The notes below the pieces were generated by a model. That model worked only from the letters and a program-made list of their open reading frames with translations, did not search any database and was not told the origin of the DNA. From Alentia gelatinosa (taxonomy: Eukaryota > Annelida > Polychaeta > Phyllodocida > Polynoidae): DNA of 64,000 nt. Shown here piece by piece: positions 10,700 through 19,341 of the stretch. Numbering within the stretch: position 1 is the first letter of the stretch; every line of letters begins with the position of its first letter. The position numbers and the translations under genes are program-made. Where the stretch lies: NCBI GenBank assembly GCA_950022655.1, contig OX465579.1, positions 179,432,303-179,496,302 of the forward strand, written 5' to 3'.

Positions 10700-12046
10700 G
10701 ACACTTTCCTATTCTAACCAACCAGATTTCTACATCCAGATCACAGATCCTTATACACTGTACGTGATAGACCCTCCAACAGTTACTTTCCTATTCTAAC
10801 CAAGCCAGATTCTATATATGTTTCACACCTCCCCATTTATTATACATGATAGAACCTCTCACCATTACTTTCCTATTTTAACCAAGCCAGATTCTCTATT
10901 TATTTCACACCTCCCCATTTATTATACATGATAGAACCTCTCACCATTACTTTCCTATTCTAACCAAGCCAGATTCTATATATGTTCCACACCTCCCCAT
11001 TTATTATACATGATAGAACCTCTCACCATTACTTTCCTATTCTAACCAAGCCAGATTCTATATATGTTTCACACCTCCCCATTTATTATACATGATAGAA
11101 CCTCTCACCATTACTTTCCTATTCTAACCAAGCCAGATTCTCTATTTATTTCACACCTCCCCATTTATTATACATGATAGAACCTCTCACCATTACTTTC
11201 CTATTCTAACCAAGCCAGATTCTCTATTTGTTTCACACCTCCCCATTTATTATACATGATAGAACCTCTCACCATTACTTTCCTATTCTAATCAAGCCAG
11301 ATTCTATATTTATTTCACACCTCCCCATTTATTATACATGATAGAACCTCTCACCATTACTTTCCTATTCTAATCAAGCCAGATTCTATATTTATTTCAC
11401 ACCTCCCCATTTATTATACATGATTAAAACCTCTCACCATTACTTTACTATTCTAACCAAACCAGATTCTATATTTATTTCACACCTCCCCATTTATTAT
11501 ACATGATAGAACCTCTCACCATTACTTTCCTATTCTAACCAAGCCAGATTCTATATAAATTTCACACCTCCCCATTTATTTTACATGATAGAACCTCTCA
11601 CCATTACTTTCCTATTCTAACCAAGCCAGATTCTATATAAATTTCACACCTCCCCATTTATTATACATGATAGAACCTCTAACCATTACTTTCCTATTCT
11701 AACCAAGCCAGATTCTATATATGTTTCACACCTCCCCATTTATTATACATGATAGAACCTCTCACCATTACTTTCCTATTCTAACCAAGCCAGATTCTAT
11801 ATATGTTTCACACCTCCCCATTTATTATACATGATAGAACCTCTCACCATTACTTTCCTATTCTAACCAAGCCAGATTCTATATATGTTTCACACCTCCC
11901 CATTTATTATACATGATAGAACCTCTCATCATTACTTTCCTATTCTAACCAAGCCAGATTCTATATTTATTTCACACCTCCCCATTTATTATACATGATA
12001 GAACCTCTCACCATTATTTCCTATTATAACCAAGCCAGATGCTATA
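10700..12046. repeat. 82-bp satellite array, left part
   Basis: About 16 head-to-tail copies with a spacing of 82 bp (gccagattc starts at 10804, 10886 and 10968). Each unit holds tttcacacctccccattta, catgatagaacctctcacc and tttcctattctaacca. The array is interrupted at 12051 by the Ty3/gypsy element and resumes at 24036. Confidence 0.9.
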
Positions 12047-12050
12047 TATG
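12047..12050. repeat. Left TATG target-site duplication of Ty3/gypsy element
   Basis: tatg directly precedes the LTR start and repeats at 24032-24035. Removing the element plus one copy rebuilds a normal satellite unit (ctatatatgtttcacacc). Confidence 0.8.
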
Positions 12051-12587
12051 TGTAGCGGTTACCCTCTAGTTGCTGAAAGTGTGTTACCACTCTCCGTGAT
12101 CGTCAGTCGACCAGAGGTTCTGAGACTAGTCGCTACCCTGTACTTACCGTGCCAATACAGGTGGGTTCGGCTTTACCCACTGGAGAAGGGAGGGAGATAC
12201 GAGATCTACCAACTACCGCTTAACCGCGAATAGAAAACCAGACTCCGGACAGTTTCAGTTTACCGTTCGTTTATTACTGGAAGTAATACACAATCTGTTG
12301 GTGCTACGGGGCACCAATTAGCGCGGGAAGAGATACGGGTCTCTTCAACGTTGAAAGGTGTTTCAACACAACCTAACCAACTCGTGAGGCTCCAGACGTT
12401 CACCGTGAGAAGTCCTGTCAACCTACTGTTGACTCAACCTTATATAGCGGCCGAGTTACGTAATGCGGGTGAACCCATAGCATTTGCATACTGCGGGTCC
12501 GCCGGCCATACCGCACAGCAAGGATCGGCACTCGCGCCACCTAGTTCTAAAGTGAAACAACGCTGCTCGACTGCCCTGACCCCTACA
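12051..12587 (-). repeat. 3' LTR of the Ty3/gypsy element
   Basis: On the plus strand it starts tgtagcggttaccctc and ends gacccctaca. It matches the LTR at 23493-24031 with small differences, including a missing actccgtaaagaggc insert and an extra block near 12430. Confidence 0.92.
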
Positions 12588-12600
12588 TTACCCCTCCCAG
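12588..12600 (-). other. Polypurine tract
   Basis: On the minus strand CTGGGAGGGGTAA directly abuts the 3' LTR, the expected position for plus-strand DNA priming. Confidence 0.7.
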
Positions 12601-13496
12601 CTTTTACGAAGGGGGGACCTGCAACCATTGTGTTGCAAAGAGGACATCCCGAAAAAGTTTAATAACTAAGTCGAGCAGTTCTGAATACGTGTCTAACCAT
12701 TCAACGTTCACAAAGAATCTTTTTACTGATACCGATGTATAATAAGGTTGAGATGGGAAAGTAAAATTCATACATTTCTAATGCTGAAAAAGGAAGACAT
12801 AAGGGTAACACGGTATATAAAAACGGAGTAGCCTCGCTACCACCTTGGTAATAAATATAAACGTAACAATATCACCTGTCTCGCCAATGTTGTTGGCTTT
12901 TCCCTGGCTTCCTTGAGTATCGGGCGGAGAGGACTCACTGGCTCAGACCTACAAGGGGTCAGCCCTCACCAATGAGCACTCCGCCTCCCACTGTTCCGGA
13001 GTTGTAAGCCAGGGATAACGTAGTATTAGTGTCGAGCCTGGCAGACCCGTCAGCGTGGGGACCTACTCGATCCAGCCCCCTGCTTCCGGGCGCCAGGCTT
13101 CCGACTGTCTTCCTAGCACAGCTCCAGCGTAGTTAGGGGGAGCAATTCTGCGAACCCCCCCCACCTTGTTTCTATTTTGATCCACCTGTACTACCCCTCC
13201 CAGCGACCACGGGGGCCGCTGATCGAAGCACCACTTATATGGGGGACCAAACCAGTCACCCTCTCCACCTGAAACTGAATTCAGGCGTGGGTGATCCTCA
13301 GGTAAGAACTGCTTGAGTTAATATCTGAGGAGCCGGCGGACGGACAGACACAGACAACTAGGGTTGAATATGTCGATCCATCCTCTATGGCAGGAGTTGT
13401 CCTGCCTCTCTAGATTCCCACAGTGATACCGGGGAACCTCGGTGGGTTCTCTAGATTCAGCGTAGGATGGACTGATGCTGCCTAGCTACAGGCCCT
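12601..13496 (-). other. Noncoding 3' region of the Ty3/gypsy element
   Basis: No frame worth calling lies between the last ORF and the polypurine tract. It is C-rich on the plus strand with several CTGGC/GCCAG stretches. It may be 3' UTR. Confidence 0.4.
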
Positions 13497-14120
13497 TCAG
13501 CCAGCTGGCCTCTCGCCGGAACAACCGGGTTGTTCATCGGCGGGGGCTTCAGCTGGAGGTGCAACTGTAGATGACAGGGTAGCGGGCCTCGTCGCGGCAG
13601 CCTGCTGACCAACATTTGGTGGTGGACTAAGCAGGTCTGTGACCCGGAACCTAGACATCACCGCATTCAGGTTAGCCGTGCTGATGTCGTCAGCAATGTC
13701 GGGAGAATCCCACGTCACCGTTGAGGTGAACGGCAACGGGGGGAACATAGGTCCTAATTCTTCCAACTCCCGGCCAAACGGGACTTGCTGCTGCCGGGGA
13801 GGCACGCTAGCTGGTCTCGTTCCGACACGGGTCACTGGCGGCGGCTGCCTCAGAGAAACCTGTGGAGATTCCGAGGAACTTCCACCGGTGCTCTGAGACC
13901 GGTTGCATGGAGCAGTCTCCATGGCCGAAGCCTGGGACGACTGTCCATCTAGGGCGTAATCCCTCTCAGGACCCCAATCTAACAATGCGCCTGCTTGCAT
14001 TGTCAGGGTTGGAGTCGACACAAAGTCGAGATACCGCCCCCTTCGACGCTGATGTAACAACCAGGATGCTTCCGCACCTGCGATGTTAGACGGTTCAACG
14101 TCGAACATGCTCACCCCCAT
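13497..14120 (-). CDS. Ty3/gypsy extra 3' ORF, segment c (207 codons)
   Basis: This is a Pro/Ser/Thr-rich frame that overlaps the end of the previous segment (14095-16164) by 26 bases. No domain is recognised. It is low-complexity in places (PPPVTRVGTRPASVPP) with no signal peptide or membrane segment. It is either a separate small ORF or, more likely, the C-terminal continuation of segment b after a frameshift. Its location between pol and the 3' LTR is where env would sit in a retrovirus, but nothing env-like is visible. Confidence 0.5.
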   Translation of the reverse strand: MGVSMFDVEPSNIAGAEASWLLHQRRRGRYLDFVSTPTLTMQAGALLDWGPERDYALDGQSSQASAMETAPCNRSQSTGGSSSESPQVSLRQPPPVTRVGTRPASVPPRQQQVPFGRELEELGPMFPPLPFTSTVTWDSPDIADDISTANLNAVMSRFRVTDLLSPPPNVGQQAAATRPATLSSTVAPPAEAPADEQPGCSGERPAG

Positions 14121-16164
14121 TACAGTGCGACACTAGCTGCAGGGCGAGCTCTGAACACGCCAACCGTGCCTCAACTGCCGCTAGCTTTGCAGCCATGTTT
14201 TCCAATGGCACTTGCAAGAGGCTAGACATGCGCTGATGAGCGATGACGCACTTGTACTCCGCGACCCGCATCTGTGCTACCCTAAACTTGTTAGCATTGA
14301 TAATCGACTGTTTATCAACGCGGTCCAAGTAGGTTTGCATATGATACGGGTGCCAATCTGTCTTAGCTATAGTAGCCAGTGTCAGATGTTGATCGCCGGA
14401 GTACACATCAACCTGTTCCCCGTGCTTACCAGGCTTAGTCTCTTCCGCGGGCGGAGGTCTAGGCTGGCTCACTACCTTAGGGGCAGGGCGCAGTGGTGGG
14501 GGTAGAGAAGGGTACTCCTCTTCTCCACCACCTTCTGCGCCACTTTCCTCGCTAGGTTTGGGGACTTTTGCTTTCTTTGGGCGAGCACCAGCAGTGCTAG
14601 TCGACGCCGAAGCGTCAGAAGAGACCGCTGTTTCCACAGAACCCTTTGAGGATTTCTCCTCTTTAGGCGAACTCGACCCTTTCCGGCCAGGCTTTTCCTT
14701 CGCTGGGCCCGTCTTTGAGGAATTGAGAACATCCCCCAAAGTTACAGAGCCCGGCGTCTGGCATCGCGCTGACCGGCTCGACCTCGAGTCGTCGTCTGAG
14801 TCACTACTGGACTTAGAAGAGCTCTTAGTCTTCTTTGCAGCAGGCTTGCGGTTCGAGGAGTCTACACTCCGGTCCCGTTTCGCGCTGCCACCACGCGCGG
14901 TGTCACGCAAGTGCTTCATCCGTTCCATATCCGGTGAGCTTATCCGCAGAGTCGTGCCGAAGCTACGATTCTGTTTCCAAGACACGGTATATTTCCCGTC
15001 AATAGCCTTGCGCTTAGGTTCGACACCCTTAGCCCGGGCTTCGGAAACTAACCCTACGAACTTATTGAAAAGCCGCATTGTTCTTTCCCTACCCCGAACA
15101 GCACCGATCCCGTGTTCGTCCAACATGTGACGAATCATCCACGACCGGCGCGACGAACCCGAATCAGCTGAGCACCAGCCTGCGTTACAACGGTACCAGG
15201 GGAACTCAGCTAAATGCATCTCTACGAGATGCCATGCGTACAACCTTTTCGTGGCGTAGGCAGGTGATGTTTTTACATCCCCGCCCTGGCAACACCAAAA
15301 GACACAGTGCCCTCCAACAGTAAACTGTCGCAACGCAAAGTTCAACTTTTCCTTCTGGAGGATGTTGTACTTCTGGTTGGAGGCACTCTTGACTCCTTCC
15401 ACACGGGTGATATACCACGTGTTTGCAAAGCCCTCGTCCTGAAGCCACTCTTCGTCATCAGACACGCCATCTTCCCCTACCGGTTCCGGTAGCCAATGGC
15501 GGTCTTTGATGCGGAGGTCTTCTAGACACTTCGCTTTGCGCCCAACCAGACAGCTCGGTAGCTTGCGGGCCACCTTACGCTTCTGGGCGCGCTTAGCACC
15601 GGGAACAAAATCACCGGTCTCACTGTCGGCGTCGGAACCGTGGGCAAGACGCTTTGCATCGTCAAGATCCATGATCTCGCCCCAGTCTCTGGCCCGACCA
15701 CAATTGTCCACCACAGCGGATTCAGATTGTTCATCTGAATCTTGTGATGCACTCTCGTGCGGCTGTCCAGCTGACGTAGACGCGGGTTTCTCCGAGCCCG
15801 AAGACCCGGCCCCCTTCGTCTCCTTGCTGCCACCAGGTTTAGGATCCGAAGATCCCTTGCCTTTAGCAACAAGCTTGCCAGCACTGGACTTTCCAACTCC
15901 CTTACCCTTTCCTCCCTTGCGGGAGGAACTGGAGCTAGAGCGTTCATCGTGAGCCGCTTTGCCCGCTGCAGCTTTCGCTGCAGCGGCTTCCCTGGCCGCG
16001 CGAGTCTTGCGTCTACCCCTACGGGCAGCGGAGCTACTTACTGGCTTTTCAGCCGGTTTATCTTCCACGGAGACAGGTTCCGTCGACTTTTTAGCCGGCT
16101 TCGCCTTCTCCGTGGCACGCCCTTCAGCGGCCTTTGCTCCTTCCGAGGAAGTAGCCGGCTCCAC
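14095..16164 (-). CDS. Ty3/gypsy extra 3' ORF, segment b with two C2H2-like fingers
   Basis: A frame of 689 codons that opens after a TAG near 16215 (the first listed codon is GTG, not ATG). The N-terminal 200 residues are Lys/Ser/Ala-rich. Residues about 277-307 and 316-341 form two finger-like units, each C-x4-C then H-x4-H (C277, C282, H302, H307; C316, C321, H336, H341). The middle is rich in Ser/Lys/Glu and the last 90 residues may be helical. This suggests a nuclear nucleic-acid-binding protein, but that is inference. No env, chromodomain or transmembrane features are seen. The upstream segment a and downstream segment c are in other frames, so one long protein may be broken by indels. 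Confidence 0.6.
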   Translation of the reverse strand: MEPATSSEGAKAAEGRATEKAKPAKKSTEPVSVEDKPAEKPVSSSAARRGRRKTRAAREAAAAKAAAGKAAHDERSSSSSSRKGGKGKGVGKSSAGKLVAKGKGSSDPKPGGSKETKGAGSSGSEKPASTSAGQPHESASQDSDEQSESAVVDNCGRARDWGEIMDLDDAKRLAHGSDADSETGDFVPGAKRAQKRKVARKLPSCLVGRKAKCLEDLRIKDRHWLPEPVGEDGVSDDEEWLQDEGFANTWYITRVEGVKSASNQKYNILQKEKLNFALRQFTVGGHCVFWCCQGGDVKTSPAYATKRLYAWHLVEMHLAEFPWYRCNAGWCSADSGSSRRSWMIRHMLDEHGIGAVRGRERTMRLFNKFVGLVSEARAKGVEPKRKAIDGKYTVSWKQNRSFGTTLRISSPDMERMKHLRDTARGGSAKRDRSVDSSNRKPAAKKTKSSSKSSSDSDDDSRSSRSARCQTPGSVTLGDVLNSSKTGPAKEKPGRKGSSSPKEEKSSKGSVETAVSSDASASTSTAGARPKKAKVPKPSEESGAEGGGEEEYPSLPPPLRPAPKVVSQPRPPPAEETKPGKHGEQVDVYSGDQHLTLATIAKTDWHPYHMQTYLDRVDKQSIINANKFRVAQMRVAEYKCVIAHQRMSSLLQVPLENMAAKLAAVEARLACSELALQLVSHCNGGEHVRR

Positions 16165-16251
16165 TGACTCCGTGGAAGCACCATAGCGCTCTCCGTAGCG
16201 GCGGGCGTATCTTGGCTAGTAGCCGGGGCCGGAGGTGCTACCACCGGGGCT

Positions 16252-17040
16252 TCAACCCTCGAGAACATTCTCCGGGCCCTGACTAGCAACCCATCGATCT
16301 ACTAACCCCTTCATAGCCAAAGCGCTGTCGGGATCAGGGATGTTCTGTAGTTCCCGGGTCCACCGGTCCCATAGACTGGCTGGAATACCCCCGGGAGCAG
16401 GAGGATCAGGTCTGCTAATTGGTTTCCCGCGGCCACGACCAACGGGAGTCAACTTAGCTCGCTGAGCAACTCCTTTCTTCTCCGCTGCTTTCACCGGCGT
16501 AAACGTCGGTTTCGGCAAACGGGAAGCCTTGGGCTTAGCAGGAGTAGTCGAAACTGACTTCTGCCCGTACCCAGAGCTCTTCACATGGGAAAGGTCTAGT
16601 TTCCCACCTTTCGCGGAAGCAACTCGCCCAGAGCTTTCAGCCGAAACTGATGTCTTAGGCGAACCGTGTCCTGCCTCTGCCACCAAAGTGGAAGGGTTGG
16701 ACTCTCCGCGCTGTGCTGACTGGGTGTCGTCTGGACCAGAATCCAGAGCACCCGAGTCACCACTGTGACTACCCCCTAGGGAGTCGTCACTGCCCAGGCC
16801 GACAGACGCACTGTCTCCCGAGCTCGCAAGGCCCTCGACCGGAGCGGAGTCCTGCGGGACCACCTCTTCCTCCGCGGGAAGGGTGGCCTCCTCTTTGCGT
16901 TGTTCAGCCAGGCTGAACGCAGCAATACACTCCAGGGGCGTCACAGGGACGCCACTTGGCCAGAGTGATCTGTTCTCTGAGAACAATGCCTTACATACAG
17001 GCTGTTGACCCCAATTAAAAGAGGTCATGTCCTCGACCAA
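16252..17040 (-). CDS. Ty3/gypsy extra 3' ORF, segment a (262 codons)
   Basis: The frame starts MVEDMTSFNWGQQPVCKALF and is rich in Ser, Glu and Pro. It holds LECIAAFSLAEQRKEEA near the N-terminus and a basic stretch with GRGRGKPISRPDPPAPGG. It ends ..PDSALAMKGLVDRWVASQ. No domain is recognised. Another minus frame (16038-16289) overlaps its end and leads toward segment b, consistent with a single ancestral ORF split by a frameshift. It lies 437 bases downstream of the integrase stop, so a spliced or internal mRNA would be needed if it is a separate gene. Confidence 0.5.
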   Translation of the reverse strand: MVEDMTSFNWGQQPVCKALFSENRSLWPSGVPVTPLECIAAFSLAEQRKEEATLPAEEEVVPQDSAPVEGLASSGDSASVGLGSDDSLGGSHSGDSGALDSGPDDTQSAQRGESNPSTLVAEAGHGSPKTSVSAESSGRVASAKGGKLDLSHVKSSGYGQKSVSTTPAKPKASRLPKPTFTPVKAAEKKGVAQRAKLTPVGRGRGKPISRPDPPAPGGIPASLWDRWTRELQNIPDPDSALAMKGLVDRWVASQGPENVLEG

Positions 17041-17477
17041 TGAGAGGTGTTGAGACGTTCATCATCCGAGCGACTCCACGCCCCCTCGACCGCGAACTGA
17101 TCAAAGACGCCGTTACGTGTCATTTGATTCGTTCTTTCACACTCTCCCAGCGGGTACAGACACCGGCCACGCTTCACTGCGCCAAGCCGAATCTATGCCC
17201 GTGGGGGTTTCCAATTCCATCTGACCACCATTACGCATCTCAAGAAGTTGATGATCGAGAGATTAAAAACCATCAAATTAGAATGTTATGGCGAATAATG
17301 CAGCCTCTGGAGGGCCCTCTACGGGGAATCCCTTCGAGCAACGTCGGGACTGCTGCCATAAGTCCGTCTTTTATCAGGTTTCAACCGTCATCGCTTTCAA
17401 TCAACCAACCCTAGGACTCGCAGGTTTGGTCAGCGTTTACTTCTCGTTGTGTTATTTTCGACAACAATTACGCACCA
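17041..17477 (-). other. Spacer between integrase and the extra ORF
   Basis: No coding frame of note on the minus strand. This gap could hold a promoter or splice acceptor for the 3' coding region, but no clear signal is identified. Confidence 0.35.
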
Positions 17478-18959
17478 CTACTCTTTGTAGCTGACCGCAG
17501 CTTTGCCGCGTATTCGGGCGCTGCGGCGGGTGGTCGAATTGTTTTCCAATTCTATTTTCATTTTTACTGATCTTCCATGTTTTGTATACATAGAACGATC
17601 AGTAGGGCCTTTGTAGTCCTCCGCTTTGGGCTTCAAATCCTCCCAGTCTTTCTCTCTCGAGTCAGACGGGGGTATCTTTACCTTACCCGGACGACCCGGC
17701 TTCCGCCGTGTTGGCGGAGGGCCCTTGCAACTCTTACCGGCTTTGACCCGGGACTTCCCTGCCCTGCGAGAGGGCTTCGCTGAAAGCGGTACCGGCTGGG
17801 GCGGGGACTCTGTGTTATCAGAGCCAGCTCTATTGCGCGTACAGTGCCATGTTCTCAATCGAGCAACATGCGACTTATAGCGCTTCCGTGTCCATTCATC
17901 TTCCATGACTACTGACATTTCTGACAGCACTTCAACTATAACAAACGGACCATCCCAGTTTGGGGCGAGTTTTACGTTCACTAAAGGTGTGTGATATCGT
18001 ATCACTGGGTCTCCAACCTGGAACTTTCTCGGCTTTAGTCGAACATCATGTCCCGACCTCTGCCACTCCGCGGCTTTCTCTAGGCCTCGCCTTGCTCGGT
18101 AATAAGCCTCCACAAAGCGTTCCCAAAGTATTTCCACGAACCCTATAGGGCAGGGTATCTCAGCGGAGACTCCCGGCACCCCATAGACAATGTCTGCGGG
18201 CATCACAATCTCTTCTCCGAAGACAAGTATATTAGGTGAACACCCCGTACTAGAATGAATAGTACCATTGTAAGCGTGCGCTATAAATGGTGCTAACTCA
18301 TCCAAGTTACTGCGGCTCTCATTGACCATAGTGCGCAAGCACTGTATCAACGTTCGATTGAACCGCTCTACCATCCCATCCGATTGAGGACGATACGGGT
18401 TGGTGCGTGTTTTCTTGATCTCTAATATTCTACACATTTCCTGCCAGATTTGAGACTCAAATTCTCTTCCCTGGTCGGAGTGTAAAATACTCGGAGCTCC
18501 GAAACATAGCACCCAATTCTTCACAAGTGCTTCCGCGCAGGTAGCAGCTTTATGATCTTTCATGGGATAGATCTGCACATATTTTGTGTAGTAATCCATC
18601 ACCACCATCATGCAGGTATTGCCGTCATCGGACTCATCGATACCAGAAATGATATCGAGAGCAATGCGGGCAAACCGGACTCCAAATAGCTCTTGTTGTA
18701 AGGGCATCTTCCCTATGCCTTCGCCGGGCTTAACCCTACAACAGACTGCACATTCTAGAATCCATCGCTCTATGTCGGCGTTCATTCCGGGCCAGTAGTA
18801 ATGTCGCTTTATTTTAGCGGCAGTCCTCTTTTTTCCGAAATGTGCCGAACTTCTATGCTCATGGCACAGAGTCAAAAGTCCAGGACGCAGTGCTATGGGT
18901 ACAACCAACTGTAAATGTCTCCTTACTGGACACACTGTGGTTCTCATCCTATATAACAC
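17478..18959 (-). CDS. Ty3/gypsy integrase
   Basis: A frame of 493 codons with an N-terminal H2C2 zinc domain (H35, H40, C70, C73) and a DDE catalytic core: D102 in IALDII, D162 in HSDQGRE, E198 in SDGMVERFNRT. The C-terminal tail is basic and ends RRSARIRGKAAVSYKE. The enzyme would insert the cDNA into host DNA. The listed start is not a true start: the frame joins the upstream RNase H segment, where ..QWAELT in one frame passes to LRDNVLYRMRTT in the other at about 18965, a one-base shift in pol. Confidence 0.93.
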   Translation of the reverse strand: MLYRMRTTVCPVRRHLQLVVPIALRPGLLTLCHEHRSSAHFGKKRTAAKIKRHYYWPGMNADIERWILECAVCCRVKPGEGIGKMPLQQELFGVRFARIALDIISGIDESDDGNTCMMVVMDYYTKYVQIYPMKDHKAATCAEALVKNWVLCFGAPSILHSDQGREFESQIWQEMCRILEIKKTRTNPYRPQSDGMVERFNRTLIQCLRTMVNESRSNLDELAPFIAHAYNGTIHSSTGCSPNILVFGEEIVMPADIVYGVPGVSAEIPCPIGFVEILWERFVEAYYRARRGLEKAAEWQRSGHDVRLKPRKFQVGDPVIRYHTPLVNVKLAPNWDGPFVIVEVLSEMSVVMEDEWTRKRYKSHVARLRTWHCTRNRAGSDNTESPPQPVPLSAKPSRRAGKSRVKAGKSCKGPPPTRRKPGRPGKVKIPPSDSREKDWEDLKPKAEDYKGPTDRSMYTKHGRSVKMKIELENNSTTRRSARIRGKAAVSYKE

Positions 18960-18960
18960 G

Positions 18961-19341
18961 TTATCCCTCAGTCAACTCCGCCCATTGACTACAGAGTATT
19001 TGGAACTCCCGGTTCTCTATTGAGAGTTCCTTTCCTCGTGGTCTATGGAGGCCATTCTTTACCAGTTTAATCAACCGGGACATATCCGGATCACTCTGTT
19101 GAGCTTCTCGGGTCTGTTCCAGTGTCCACTGATAAAACGCGGGATCAGGATTACCCATCTGGTGCAACGCAGCCAAGATAGCATCATGTTCCCCACAGTC
19201 TACACAGTCGGGTCGCCCACACTTACGCAATGGTCTCCGGGAGAGACTATCTGCGTTAATGTGTGATTTACCGGGTCTGTGTTCTATCTGACAGTTCTTA
19301 AGTCCGAATACGGATAAAGCTGCCAGCCATCTCCCGATCAT
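18961..19341 (-). pseudogene. RNase H C-terminus and connector of gypsy pol (shifted frame)
   Basis: This continues pol in another frame: WLFNFKDAEGMIGRW, then IEHRPGKSHINADSLSRR, which holds the last RNase H Asp. Compared with other gypsy RNase H domains, the segment after FTLR should contain a TDH-type motif before WLFNF. Here a short deletion near 19375 removes it, together with the third catalytic Asp. A second one-base shift at about 18965 leads into integrase. Confidence 0.8.

Noticed and set aside
14558..15952. Plus-strand frames of 148-190 codons inside the gypsy element
   Set aside because: They are antisense shadows of the minus-strand extra ORF, without recognisable motifs.
17040..17478. 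env gene downstream of integrase
   Set aside because: No signal peptide, membrane span, fusion peptide or Cys pattern in any of the three 3' frames.
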